Shown in pieces: positions 23,916-35,503 of a stretch of DNA of 64,000 nucleotides. This stretch comes from Daedaleopsis sinensis (Eukaryota; Basidiomycota; Agaricomycetes; Polyporales; Polyporaceae): the NCBI GenBank assembly GCA_033807695.1, contig CM066304.1:4030001-4094000 (forward strand), written 5' to 3'. The translations under genes were made by a program, and so were the position numbers. The notes below the pieces were generated by a model that worked only from the letters and a program-made list of their open reading frames with translations, did not search any database and was not told where the DNA came from. The first letter of the stretch is position 1. Each line of letters begins with the position of its first letter.

Positions 23916-26900
23916 TCACACAGACGCCTTGAACCACTTGAGCTGCAGCGCAATGAGCACCACCGGCAGCACGCTCACGACCTCGCCCAGGCCCGCATAC
24001 GCCGGCGCGACCCGCACGCGCACGAACGCGCCCGCAGCGAGCAGCACCGCGACCAAGTTATACACGGCCGCCCACGCGAAGTTGAGCGCGATGCGCCGCG
24101 CGACCGCGTCCGACAGCTCGAGCAGCGCGAGGATGCCCGTCAGGCTCGCGTGCGTGAGCACGACGTCCGCCGCGGCCCCCGCAGCCCCAGCGTCCCCCCC
24201 GAAGTGCACGCCGACGGCGGCCTGCGCGAGCGCGACGGCGTCGTTCGTGCCGTCCCCGCAGAAGAGCACCGTCTCGCCCTGCGCGCCGAGCGCCCGCACG
24301 TACGCCTGCTTGTCCGCAGGGAGGCACCCCGCGCGCACGCGCTCGGGGGGGATGCCGAGCGCCCCGGCGGCCGCGGCCACCGCGGCGGGGTGGTCCCCGC
24401 TGAGGATGGACACGCGGATGTTGCGCGCGGCGAGCGCGGTCACGACCGCGCGCGCCTCTGGGCGCAGCGCGTCTGCGAGCCCGAAGGCGGCGACGAGCCG
24501 CTCCCCGTGCATGACGCAGAACGTCGTCAGGCCCTGTGCGAGGAGGGGCGCGATGGCTGGGTGGGCGGGGAGCGCGAGCCAGTGCGCGGAGCCGCCGCGG
24601 AGGACGCGCCCGAGGAGCGCGCCCTGCATGCCTTTGCCCGTGACCATCTCGACGTCCGCGACGGCGGGCTGTGGGGCCGGGGCGGCGGCGCCCCGGACAG
24701 TTTCGGCCAAGTGTGCTGCGACTGCGCGGGCGACGGGGTGGCGGCTGGCGGCGACCAGCTCGGCGACCGCGGTGGGCACGTCGAACCCGGCGCCGTCGTC
24801 CACGAAGCGGCTGGCGACGGAGAGCGTGCCGGTGGTGAGCGTGCCGGTCTTGTCGAGGACGACGTGCGTGACCTTGTGCGCCTGCTCGATCGTCGTCGCC
24901 GCCTTGAACACGAGCCCGAGCTTCTGCGCCCCCACCCCGCCCGCGACGAGGATGACCATCGGGACCGCGAGCCCGATCGCGCACGGGCACGAGATCGCGA
25001 GGACGGAGATCGCGTAGGTGAGCGCGGCGACGGCGGCCTCGCCCCGGGACTGGTGGCGCACGGCGACCCCGACGGCCATCCAGACTGCGAAGGTGATGAG
25101 CGCGAGGACGAGGACGACGGGGACGAACCACCCGCAGATCCAGTCGACGGCCTCCTGGACGCGGGCGCGCGAGAAGCGCGCGTCGTCGACCATGCCCGCG
25201 ATGTCGCTGATCGTGTTCTCCCCTGGGAGACGCGAGACCTTGACGAGCAGCGTGCTCGGCCCGTTGAGCGTGCCCGCGATCAGTGTGCTCCCGACGCTCT
25301 TCTCGACAGGGGTCGACTCGCCCGTCATCATCGACTCGTCGACGGTGCTCGTCCCGCTCGTCACCTCCCCGTCGGTGATGATCGAGGAATCGGGAAGGAC
25401 TTTGAACGTGTCGTCGTACTGAAGCAGACGCGCGTCCACCTCGCGCTCTGTGTTGTCGGGGAAGACGATGAGGGCGGTGTGCGCCTGCAGAGAGCGGATG
25501 GAGATGGCTTCGATGGCCCGCTGGCGCGCGACAGCGCTCACGACCTGGCCGACCATGATGAGTGTGACGAGCAGCGTGCTCGTCTCGAAGAACTCCTCGG
25601 ACGCAAGCGGGCGGCCGACCATGTCGAAGGCGAAGGCAACAACCGAGTATACGTATGCCGCGGTGGTGCTGAGGACGATGAGCAGCTCGGTCTCCACCAG
25701 TCGGGAAAACATCAGACTCTTGAACGAGCTGACATAGAACGGCCCAGTGATCACGACTTGCACGATCGTCGCGAGCACGAGGGAAGCGATGGCGTAGGCG
25801 CGAGGGTGCGGGGGCAGTGGAGCCCATGTCATGACCAGCACCGGGATCGTGAGGATGGCCGACAGCACGGCGCGTGCAACGAGAGTGCGGATGTGCTTCG
25901 CCCCGGCCATGATAGCGGGGTCCGGCGGCTCTGGCGCAAGGACCGGGGAGAACATCTCGTAGAGCTCAAGCACCTTGCGAGCGCCGATAACACGAGGGTC
26001 GTACACCACTAGGATGTTGTCCTTGTCGGAGCGCACCGTCGCCTCGACACCGAGCGGACGAGTCATAGTCATGAACTTCTCTTGCAAGGCGTGCGGCACA
26101 GTGAGGAGGAGGTCGCGTATAGATCCCGCCTTGATGACCTCGGCAGAGAACCCGGAGCGCTTCTCGATGAGCTGAACGAGGGAAGCGACATCCGTGAGTC
26201 CATTGTCATAGTCGAACTCGGCGCGGCAGAGAACGAGACTAGTCTTGATGTTGGAGAGAGTCGGGATGGCACGGAGCGTGCGAATGAGCTTGTTCTCGCA
26301 TCCGGTGCATGTCATTCCCTTGACGGCGAGGACCGCGTGTTCGCTGTAAGCACCGACGGCCTTCTCCAAGTCGACAGCAATATGCTTGCTCTTCTCGCTC
26401 TTCTCGTCGTCGCATGACCTACCGCCGCAGTGGTCACCGCGGCAGCAAGAGTCAATGGATACGCGAGACTGAGACTTCCTCGACCTAGTCGCCCCTGCAT
26501 TGCCGTGGCTTTGATAAGGGACGCTTCTAATACTCAATGCGGGTCCTCCACAGTCGCTCTTGCCGCAACAGGAGTGAACGGAGCCAGGTCGGTGGCTTTC
26601 GGAGGAGCCACGTCCATGAAGCATGCTGCGCTTGCTCGAAATAGAACGAGGACGTGCGAGGGTGTGGCCGGTGGGAGGGCAGCAGGAGCGAAGACCACGT
26701 GCAAGGAGAGCCTTGCAGACACACCCGAACGCGGCGAGCGTGTCATTATAGCGGCTGCGAGCCATCGTACGATGTTCCCCACATGCCTGCTCTGGAGGGG
26801 AAGTGCGGGCTTTCCCCGAGGACCGCTTGCGGAGACCGGCGTGTTCGCAACTAGCGGGAGTCTGCTGGGGCTCTGCCTTCGTTACGTCGACGTCGCCCTG

Positions 26901-27489
26901 TTCCTTGTCAGAGCAGCAAGAAGCTGAGGCAGTGGCTTTTGAAGGATGAGTACGGAAGGGCAAGTCAATGACTTCGTCAGACTCACCACTGGCGGCATCG
27001 TCTCCGCAGCAAGAGTCGCTGCAGTTCGTCTTCGCGTGAACGGGGGATTGGGCGTGGAGATGGGCCTCGTCATCAGCACAAATGACTCGTGCAAGCTCGT
27101 CGAAGCACGAATCTGAGTGAAGTAGCCATTGAGAGACCGCGTTCCTTGGTGACAAAGGATCTATCCGAGACGGAACTCACCGTCACAACCACAAACCGAA
27201 CCCTCGCAACAGCCTCCTGCGACTACGCTCTTGTTGTCCTTCACAGATTCATTCTTGTGACATACTCCATTATCTTCTTTGTTGTCTGGGTGAGAGGACA
27301 GCAGTCAGATGAGCGGGGAAGGGCCGGAAAGAGGAGCGACTACAGACACTGACCGCCACGCCCACAAGCGGATTCATCACAGCAAGCCGACTCGACTATG
27401 CTCTTCTCATCCTTCACCACAGACTCCGCGTTGACACTGCGGCTATCTGCCTCGTTTCCACAGCCCGAATCGTTGCAGCAGCCAGCCAT
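23916..27489 (-). CDS. P1B-type Cu/heavy-metal transporting ATPase with Cys-rich N-terminus
   Basis: Exons 27489-27354, 27285-27181 and 27112-23916 join in frame to 1,145 aa. The N-terminal 300 residues carry five CC-x4-CG clusters (for example CCNDSGCG, CCDESACG, CCEGSVCG) and other Cys pairs, then one HMA domain with MTCTGCENK. The ATPase core is complete: TGES (MTGESTPVEKS), the transport motif SCPCAIGLAVP, phosphorylation site DKTGTLTTG, the HP motif in SRHPVARAV, SGDHP, and the hinge GDGTNDAVAL. Eight hydrophobic helices are expected and the YN of helix 7 is present (WAAVYNLVAVLL). The usual Met-x2-Ser-Ser of copper pumps in the last helix is replaced by EVVSVLPVV. It most resembles fungal CrpA/Crp1-type metal-detoxifying pumps, exporting Cu(+) and perhaps Cd or Ag from the cytosol. 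Metal choice is inference. It is read away from the transposon. Confidence 0.92.
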
Positions 27490-28935
27490 GGTCGTAGTAG
27501 CGGTCTAAGAGGTCTTATCAGGGAGGCGTCGGCCGAAGGTGTGAGCCAAGGAAAGGTATTTGTAGCCCGTTCTCAGCTCGTCGGTTACGTAGACGCCGCA
27601 GTGGCTGTATGTGCGGTGTATGCGCCTCGACCGTCAGGATTCGGAATGAGGCGGGCGCACAGAGGCATGTGTTCCCACCCAGCGCCGAGCGCTGAGTCAT
27701 CGATGTGGCGGCGATAGCAAGCTAGTGGCGACCCTTGCGGCGAGCTCAACAGACCTGGCTTAACTTCAGGGCTCCTGGCTTGACCCTTATGAAACCATGG
27801 TGGTAGGCAATGGAAGTCATCTCTTCATCTCCGCTGTAGATCCAAGGAGCACAGAAGACGCGTGGGAAGGGCGTGTCCCTGACAAACGGCGACAAGACCT
27901 AGGAGGCAGGGCATGAAGACGGCAGCGACAGCGGGCACAGCAGCGACGACGACCACGACGATGGGGAAAAGGTGGTGGTAGTAGAAGGCAGGAGGGGGAA
28001 GGGATTCAAAGGGCGACGACCCTCAGTGAGTCTGGTCACCGATGCGGTACTCACTCCATCAGGCGCCACCTGTAAGTAAGTACTACTTATACACCTAAGT
28101 AATTTACTGAGGGATCAATCGATATCACTGTCAGGTAGAGTGCGGCCACAACATTGTCTGGTGCATATACTAATGCATGCTAGCAACGTAACGATCTTGA
28201 ACAATTGTCTGAAGAATAGAATATTCGAACCACCGCGAATTCGAAGTTCGCCGCGTTCCGCGGATAGAAGTTTACATATCTTTTCATTTTCTTCAGCTCT
28301 TTTGCTCGTGTGCACACTGTAGTCACCGATCGTTGAACAAATCGTCTCCAATCTGAAGAGGCCGTCTATGTGAACGCATGGCAGCTATAGTTGAGCTATA
28401 GTGTTAGAAGCTGAAGCCTTGAGCGCTTGGGCGCACAAAATCTGCAGTCCTTGATAACTATGGACAGACTTAGCGAGGAGGTGGGCGAATGTACTTGCTA
28501 TGTAGATGATAGCACTGGATTCAAATACAAACCGATACAGGCCAGGATGTTCTTCGCGTTCATCACATGAGACAGAACATCATAAAGGCTTCCTTCCTCT
28601 TGAGTTTTAAAGTCTCCGATACGAGATCCAGAGAGTTCAATCATGAGAGGATATGCGTGTGCCTTTCAGTAATTTATCTTTGTTCCGACGAGAAGGATTG
28701 CCTAGACCTCGTACAGATTCGTTTGCGACGAGAATTGTCCGACCCTTCTCCTGCTGGTCGAAGGTCAGTATCTTACTTACGGCAACACGCTACTAGAAAC
28801 CAGTCGCTGTGAGATTCGTACCAGACATACAGCTCTGAAGCATGCATCAGAGTGACCAAGTACTTTCGTCGCCGGAGAACGTGGTTTGAAGTCAAGGTGG
28901 TGCCGGTGAGTCGCCACGTTCGTTATCGCGACGAT
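27490..28935. other. Intergenic, ATPase promoter side, left flank of the transposon
   Basis: No gene is recognised in about 1.45 kb. It includes the promoter of the ATPase gene (read leftwards from 27489) and ends at the left target duplication of the giant transposon. Confidence 0.5.
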
Positions 28936-28938
28936 CCC
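28936..28938 (+). other. Target-site duplication, left copy (CCC)
   Basis: The triplet directly before the left terminus matches the triplet directly after the right terminus. Three bases alone could match by chance, but the position is exact. Confidence 0.7.
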
Positions 28939-29260
28939 CACACCGTGCAGCCCCCGATTCCGCACTGGGCGATAGCCGTGCGATAGCTGTCCTGTGCAGT
29001 TTAAAAATTGCACGACTATAAGTCCCTTATCGACCGATTCTAAAGGATAACTATCCGGCCCCTATGTCACAGGTATTGGACAAGGCGATAGAAAAAGTAT
29101 GCGTCGCCTGTGATCTGGTTCAATAGGCTGGTTATTGTCACTAGTAGCACTAGCGAAAAGGCATGCTCTAGTTTGTCTATCGCTCGCCTATAACCTACAC
29201 TGCCTGGTTACCTATAGACTCAATGTGTGCAGACTTATACACCGTGCGATAAGTTACCCT

Positions 29261-29310
29261 TTGACCGCCTATTGACCGCCTATAGAGCGCCTATTGGCCG
29301 CCTATTGATC
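29261..29310 (+). repeat. 11-bp tandem array (TTGACCGCCTA)n in the left terminal repeat
   Basis: Four to five copies of an 11-bp unit are seen (ttgaccgccta, ttgaccgccta, tagagcgccta, ttggccgccta, ttgatc). The mirror copy lies at about 57145-57194. Subterminal arrays of short units are typical transposase-binding regions of CACTA elements, so this is a candidate binding array. Confidence 0.8.
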
Positions 29311-29639
29311 TAGCATACAGGCGTGCTATGAAGTTCCCAAAGATTAACAATGAAGTCAGTGCATTGTCAGTTTGTAAGTAACCTTTGATCCAGCTATGCA
29401 ATGCCTATCCACCTGGTGTATAGGTTTCTTATCCCTCAAGGCAATACGCATGCGATCAGATCTGGCACACCATTCAAGTTCTCGGGTAGAGAAATGAGCT
29501 GCTGAAAGGAGCGAAAGGCGACCCAAGCCCAGGAGGTCATACAGAGTGTGCCTCCGCGGTGCCCCATGAACGACGCGCGCGAAACCACGGGGCCGCATAC
29601 GAGTCCGCAGACGAGTCCGCGCAAGACGAGGTGGCGCGG

Positions 29640-30100
29640 CGCGAGGACGAGTCCGCGCAAGACGAGGTGGCGCAGCGCGACACGAGTCCGCGCAAGACGG
29701 GGCGGCGCGGCACGAGACGAGTCCGCGCGAGACGGGGCGGCGCGGCACGAGACGAGTCCGCGCGAGACAGGGCGGCGCGGCACGACACGAGTCCGCGCGA
29801 GACGGGGCGGCGCGGCACGAGACGAGTCCGCGCGAGACAGGGCGGCGCGGCACGACACGAGTCCGCGCGAGACAGGGCGGCGCGGCACGAGACGAGTCCG
29901 CGCGAGACGGGGCGGCGCGGCACGAGGTGCGAGACGGGGCGGCACGACGCGTCTCGAGTCTGCGCGAGACGAGTCCGCACGACACTGCGCGGCGCGGCGC
30001 GACTCGAGTCCGCACGACACTGCGCGGCGCGGCGCGACTCGAGTTCGCACGACACTGCGCGGCGCGGCGCGACTCGAGTTCGCACTTTTAGACGGAACGA
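29640..30100 (+). repeat. 35-bp GC-rich tandem arrays in the left terminal repeat
   Basis: A 35-bp unit (cacgagacgagtccgcgcga followed by gacggggcggcgcgg) recurs with exact 35-bp spacing from about 29690 to 29930. A second 35-bp unit (with gcgcggcgcggcgcgactcg) recurs about four times to 30080. The mirror copy lies at about 56376-56810. No stop codons occur over long stretches on either strand because of the unit sequence. Confidence 0.88.
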
Positions 30101-30521
30101 CGCGACGCAAGTCCGCGCAGAACAGGTCGGCGCGACACACGAGTCCGCGCAGGACATGTCGGCGCAACTCGAATTCGCACAGGACGAGTCGGCGCAACAC
30201 AACACGAGTCCCCACAGGACATATCGGCGCGACACGAGTACGCGCAGCACGCTTCGTACCAGACGGAGGGACGCGGCTCGAGTCCGCGCAGAACAGAACC
30301 GCGCGGCTCGAGTTCGCGCGGGACGGGTCCGTGCGACTCGGGTTCGCACTAGACGGAACGACGCGACGGGCATCCGGGTAGGACAGGTCGCCGCGGCATG
30401 AGTCCGTGCACGAGACTAGCGAAACGAGCGACACTCGACGAGGTCGCTCGAGTCGAGCCCGTGCGGCACCACTCCAAACGAATCGACACTCGACGAGGTC
30501 GCTCGAGTCGAGCCCGCGCGG

Positions 30522-30820
30522 ATCCGTGAAAGACAGGGTCGCACAGCGCAAGGAGGTCCGGTCCAGGTCGAGCCCGCGCGACATGTCAAACCAGCCTGGG
30601 GTTTCGCAGGTACCTCCCGGGTACGTGGCACCCTATCCACATACCAGAAACCTACCAGCTTCAAACTTTCCCTTAGAGTCTCTAGAACTCGTCATAGTCG
30701 CTGCGACCAGCGCGAGCGAAGCATAGAATTGTTCTTGTGAAGTATACATGGCCGATAATTTAGGTCCGACGTTCGCCCGTCCCGACGCCGTCTGCAGCGA
30801 CCATTTTCGGGGATATACAT
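30522..30820. other. Spacer between the left terminal repeat and the first cargo gene
   Basis: It contains a decayed copy of the inner repeat unit (gtccaggtcgagcccgcgcg) near 30565, then sequence expected to be the 3' untranslated region of the minus-strand gene ending at 30821. No gene is seen. Confidence 0.5.
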
Positions 30821-33800
30821 TCAGGAGCTGGGACCCGCCTGGGGTTGCGAAGTCTTCTTCTTCGGCGGGCCGGCAACTTGAAGGGTGAAGTCATAAACGC
30901 CGTCCACGATCTCCAGTTGTTCCAGCTCCCATTCCGGAAGTTCGGCGAGCCAATCCTCGTTGTAGCAGTTGCGACAAAGACCAGGAGGAGCTACCCCCGA
31001 AACGACCCTGCTGTTCTCGCGTGGGGCGCGAACACGAGCCGAGTTCCCTTGAGGATGCTTCGCCACACGATCTGCCAGGTACTTTGCGTCCAGGGCCCAC
31101 AAGAAAGCTCGTAACTCGACGCTCTGCCACTCTGCGATGACAATGCGCCAGATCTTGGGTGCAGGGGCATCGGGTCCATCGGTCTCGTCGTCGCTCATGC
31201 CGGACGAGCCCAACCTGGTGATGAGGGCAGCGTGTTGGGGATGTCCTAGGTGAACGACAACATATAGTCGGCTTTGGAACAACTACAGGTGCCATCTGTT
31301 AAGTCGTCGAACGTGTTTCAGAAGAGGAGGATGACTCACGGAGTTCGAACGTGAAGTCATAGCGTGCTGCTTCTTCAGCCTTTCTTGGGCTTCAGGGTCC
31401 GGAGGGTTGATCGTCTCTGAGTAGACGCGACACAAAGTCTTGACGTACTGGTCCACCACACCGCCGAGATACTCGTCGGTGAGAAACTTGACCGGCGGAG
31501 GGTTCACCGTGAATTTTCCCGCTTCGGCCTTCTTCTGGAATGTCTTGATCATGAACCGACGAACCAGCTTATTGACGAAGAATGTCTTCCAGGGCCGTGC
31601 GGGGTCAATACAGCATGTGTCGTCAGTACTGATCGTCGCTGGATCGGCTTTGTAAGCGGCGATCTGTTCCTCGGTCAGCTTAGGATGACGAAGAGCAATC
31701 TCCTTCGAGTCGCTGATCCGCAAGAGTGAACGAATGTGGACGTGCATACGTGTCTCCACGGTGCCCATGTCAGTACAAGGACGAGGTTACATAGTAGACG
31801 GGATAGGGCTTACCTGCAACCGTGTACGATCATCATGATCTATCTCCTTCTGAGACAGAACAACCTCCTTGCCACGAGCCTTGGCGGAACGTTCATACAC
31901 CTTACGAACGGCGATGCGGCAGCGCGGGATTTCTTCGGATTTGGAGGGCGGCTCAGGAGCTGCAGCTGCAGAGTCCGCCAGCGACCCCCGAATGCCCCGT
32001 AGCTCTACGAGCATGGCTTCCCTGTGTCTCCCGTTATTGCGCATACCACGGTAAAGAGAGTAAGCATGACATACTGGAAGATGCGATTGCTTTCCAGCAA
32101 TTGTTGCATGCACTCGCCGGTGCCGCGGACGGTCCTCTTCAAGCCGTCCATCTTGTGCACCATCATGATGACAAGGTCGGGGTGAACACCACTGGACGCT
32201 TGATTGGAACGGTACTGTACCTTCCGAATGAGCAAGAACGTCACGGTGTGTGTCAAAGATCTCAAGCAAACTCACATCCCTCGCTTCGGCCGCCTCATCG
32301 TCTTCGTCAAACCGGTTCTGGAAGTCGTCGTCGTCGTCGTCCGCCTCATAATCCTGGTCCATTGGCTCCGGCGCGCGCCCCTGAAATAATTTTATGAGGA
32401 ATCATCACAGATGCTCAGCAGTACGCAATACGCACCTTCCCTTTATCTTGCGTGGTGATGGTACCACTCTCTTCGTCGAAGTGGAAGGAGACATCATCAC
32501 CGCCGTCTTCCTCAGCGTCGCCGTGGTCGTGACCGGAGCCATCATTCTAGCATGACCGAATGAGCATCGTCAAGTTCATGGAAGGTTAAAGCAGAGTTGA
32601 CTCGCCTCCACATCCATAGCAGCCTCGGAGTCTCTTTGCACATTGTTCTCCAGTGCGGTGAGGTCCAGGCTACCCTCAGTGCGGATCGACTGAAGACTTT
32701 GATGGGACGAGCTTGACTGGGATTGCGAGTCGGGTTGCCGGTTGGTCGTGGCGTAACTTATGGCGCGGCTCTTACTATGCTGGGTAAGGGGAGGAGGCGC
32801 TGGGTGCTGTCGGACGCCATGCTGAGCCATGATAGCGCTGTGTGAGGTGGCAGCCGTCTGCTGCGTCTGGTTGTGGCTCATCACGACATCGTCCTGCCGG
32901 GACGAGGACGTCGACCGAGTACTCGCAACTGAAGACGAGGTCGGCATTCTGATGAGTTGAGTAGGCACCCCTTCGAACGCGGCGTCACTAGCGCGTATCT
33001 GAGCTTGAGCGACATGACGAGTGTACATCTCGACAATCCAGCGACGCTTGTCTTCTCCAAGGGTCGTCCACAGTGCAGCAGCTCCTTCGCTGGACTACAG
33101 AAGATATTCAGCAACAGTATGCAATATGCTAAGAAATACAGTACTTACGAGATCATGTCTTTGTTCTTGTTCATACAGATGCTGTACGAATGGGAGAAGT
33201 CCTTGTGGAAGGAGCGTCGGATGGAGAAGGTGGATCGGAGTCGGCGCTGGTGGCGGTACTGGCTGAAGTGCCCTTATCGCGTCGTTGAACAAGCCACCAG
33301 CCGCGCCATACCCCAAGTTCGAGGGAAATAATGACTGGGCGTTAGCGGGAATGACAGTGTTCTGCTCATACATCACGAAGTCCGTATCCTGCGTATATGG
33401 CGGCATCCCGACAGGTGTGCTACCGGCTATTTGTGGCTGCGCGGGCGCGGTGAGGCTCGGCCGGACAGTGCCTGTGCGTGTAGATCTCTTCGACGGCTCG
33501 CGCCTGGCTCTAGTGGTACGGGGCTTGCTTCCGGTCGCGCGGATGGCAGGTGGAATATCCCGGGCTGTTCCTGAATCGCTATCTGAGGACTACATTTGCC
33601 GTCAGAAATGTGCACGAATCTTCTAGCGTATGACCGAGTACTTACCTTCTGTTCCTTAGCAATCCGCTTAGCTCGAGATTCTTCGTCTTCCCGGATCGGA
33701 TCCTAGTACCCCCGCGCCTTGCATAAGAACGGAGCTCGAGCGACAATGGGCGTGACAAACCTTGTAGTATGGCTTCGCTCGGAGTGGTTCGGCGTTCGTC

Positions 33801-34075
33801 TGAGTAAGAGTTTAGTGTACACACAATAGAAACATCAAGAATGAGAGCTTACCCGTGTCTTCGTCTTGTGCGATTTGCTATTATCTTGATTATGAGCCGT
33901 TCGAGAGGGCATTAAACGCTTGGTTTGCAGTATAGTTGTGGTATTGTAAGGACCGAACATCATCGTCTCTGAAGAGTGCGTCAACATCACGATCGAATGA
34001 GCTCGATAGACTCGTCTTACCTGACGGTGTGTCGGGGTTAGTTTGGGGAGGGGCTCCGGATTCCTGGTGGCTCAT
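30821..34075 (-). CDS. Long multi-exon transposon-associated protein, about 880 aa
   Basis: Reading from ATG 34075 (MSHQESGAPPQTNPDTPS), about twelve exons can be joined through GT..AG introns and one GC..AG intron (32605-32547). Segments in order are: a basic/acidic N-terminus (RAKRIAKEQK), a Pro/Ser-rich stretch, a helical stretch around SSEGAAALWTTLGEDKRRWI, Gln/Ser-rich linkers, an acidic block (EADDDDDDFQNRFDEDDEAA near 32320), VHPDLVIMMVHKMDGLKR, PWKTFFVNKLVRRFM, and a C-terminal domain with VVVHLGHPQHAALITRLG, GMSDDETD and W-x8-LRAFLWALD. That C-terminal pattern recalls a very abundant agaricomycete family I remember as transposon-linked, with no known domain name. It reads outward into the left terminal repeat, mirroring the transposase on the right, so it may be the element's second (TnpA-like, DNA-binding) protein. 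That role is inference. Confidence 0.65.
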
Positions 34076-34285
34076 GGTGGACGAAGATGATGAAGGTATT
34101 CGGATCGACGGAACTACGACCATCGTTAGACCACACTATGGGTTGAAAGGGTTGGGACGCGTTGTCACAAGTCTTTGAAACAGCACTGCGATTGTATAGC
34201 TGAGTACCTTTGTCAAGCATACATAAAGCTCACGCCACACGTTGAAGCCGTAAGCGAAGTCTGCGAAGACTTGAATAAGTGGGAG

Positions 34286-35342
34286 CTACTCGACCGCTCT
34301 GTGTCCATGAACGCGTAGTCTGTATAAGCACGTGAGGTCGCTACCCCAGTTGTCCACAATCTCCAACACCACAATTCCGAAGTAGAACGACGCCTCAGAC
34401 GAGAGGATGTCTGCGGGAAAGGTCTGGATATGGAAAGGCGCCCGGATGTCGTACTCGAACGTTGCGAGAAGAACATATCGATGGTTGCCCGCTAGCGGAG
34501 GACCCCGTCTGCCAAGCCCAGAGGGGTGTAGATGGCGTCCCTCGGCTAGCCAGTCACTGTACAGTGCACGGTTTGCCTTCCCATCGACGAGCCCCCATAG
34601 GAACATCTTGCGCGGAGCTTCTCCAATATCCGACGAAACTTCGATGGGGATGTGGTCGACTGTGACATGAGTCACATAGATGAGGTCTGGCATAGCAACA
34701 GCGAGCTGAGCGGAGTTGCCTTGAATGTGCCAACATTCCCCAATACGGAGATCATCTCGCAGCGCAGCAGCAGGTCCGGTACGAAGCATGTCGCTGGTTG
34801 AAGGCGGTTCGTCGTCGATTGGTGTAGGGTGTGTGAGAGGAGGGAAAACTTTCGCGCCGCCAGCCTGGAGTGCATAGTCACGTCGCCCTACGGGGTCTCG
34901 CAGAGCAGCAAAGACGATCTTGCGGACGTAGGTCTCTGCTTCAGGACCGAGGGCAAGAGGGGGAGGGGGAAGAGGAGAGGAGGCTGCCGTCGGGATATCA
35001 TGGGCTTGCATCTCGGAATCGTCGTCGACAACAGGTGGGGAGGTTCCGAGGATGATAACACCAACACATACCACGGACGCGAGGAGCGTGACACACTGAG
35101 CCACAGTACACGACCACGACCAACATAAGCTCCTGCGCTTAGCAGCAGGTCTGGAGGTGAGAGTACGTCGTTGCGCGGCATGGAGCTCGTTCGATCGAGG
35201 ATTTGCCACATTGGCTAAAACAAAACGATGTTGAGCAGCTGAATTCCAATAGTGAGAGAACTGCGGGCGTACCATGGTCACTGTATGGGGCTTCAAACAC
35301 GAACCGATCAGAGAATGGGTCTGAGGGAGGTTTGCGCTTCAT
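34286..35342 (-). CDS. SUN-domain (Sad1/UNC-84) membrane protein, 332 aa
   Basis: Exons 35342-35273 and 35214-34286 join in frame (intron gtacgc...tttag) to give 332 aa. A basic nuclear-facing N-terminus of about 58 residues is followed by one membrane helix (QCVTLLASVVCVGVIILG, about 61-78), a Pro-rich spacer, and a SUN domain from about residue 135 to the end. It begins RDYALQAGGAKV and contains GECWHIQG, VTHVTVDHIPIEVS, RKMFLWGL and DNWGSDLTCLYRLRVHG. SUN proteins sit in the inner nuclear membrane, and their C-terminal domain in the perinuclear space binds KASH peptides or other partners. This copy lacks the long coiled coil of classical SUN proteins. As transposon cargo it is unusual. The family assignment is confident, but its partner is unknown. 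Confidence 0.85.
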
Positions 35343-35503
35343 GGTGTGTGCTAATGGGCCTAAGGCCTTCCTGAGCGTCGAGGAGGTGTAGCCTGATGTG
35401 ACTGTCTAGATGCAAGCACTTAGCACTGCTCCGAGCGAGTCGCATTACCGGCGCCTGTAGGCCGGTCCGCGTTGTCCGTTCCATTGTCTCGGCGCCTCAG
35501 GAC

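Larger units (their letters stand above)
28939..30521 (+). repeat. Left terminal inverted repeat, 1,583 bp
   Basis: This segment is the reverse complement of 55929-57516. By eye the outer 400 bp are identical. A few substitutions occur further in (for example near 29473), and there is one 5-bp length difference near the inner end (gagtg duplicated in the right copy). The outer part is moderately AT-rich with repeated GCGATAG/CTATCGC motifs. The inner part is a very GC-rich tandem array. The long Arg/Ala/Ser-rich frames on both strands are by-products of that array, not genes. Confidence 0.93.

Noticed and set aside
24150..26012. 620-aa plus-strand frame
   Set aside because: It is antisense to the P1B ATPase, whose motifs are perfect on the minus strand. 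GC-rich third positions on the true strand create long antisense frames.
28939..30521. Helitron or long terminal repeat of a retrotransposon
   Set aside because: The two copies are in inverted, not direct, orientation. There are no TG..CA ends, primer-binding site or Helitron CTRR hairpin end, and the enclosed transposase is of the Plavaka/CACTA type.
30406..30726. 106-aa plus-strand frame at the inner edge of the left terminal repeat
   Set aside because: More than a third of it is the inner repeat unit, and the rest overlaps presumed 3' sequence of the minus-strand gene. No similarity is seen.
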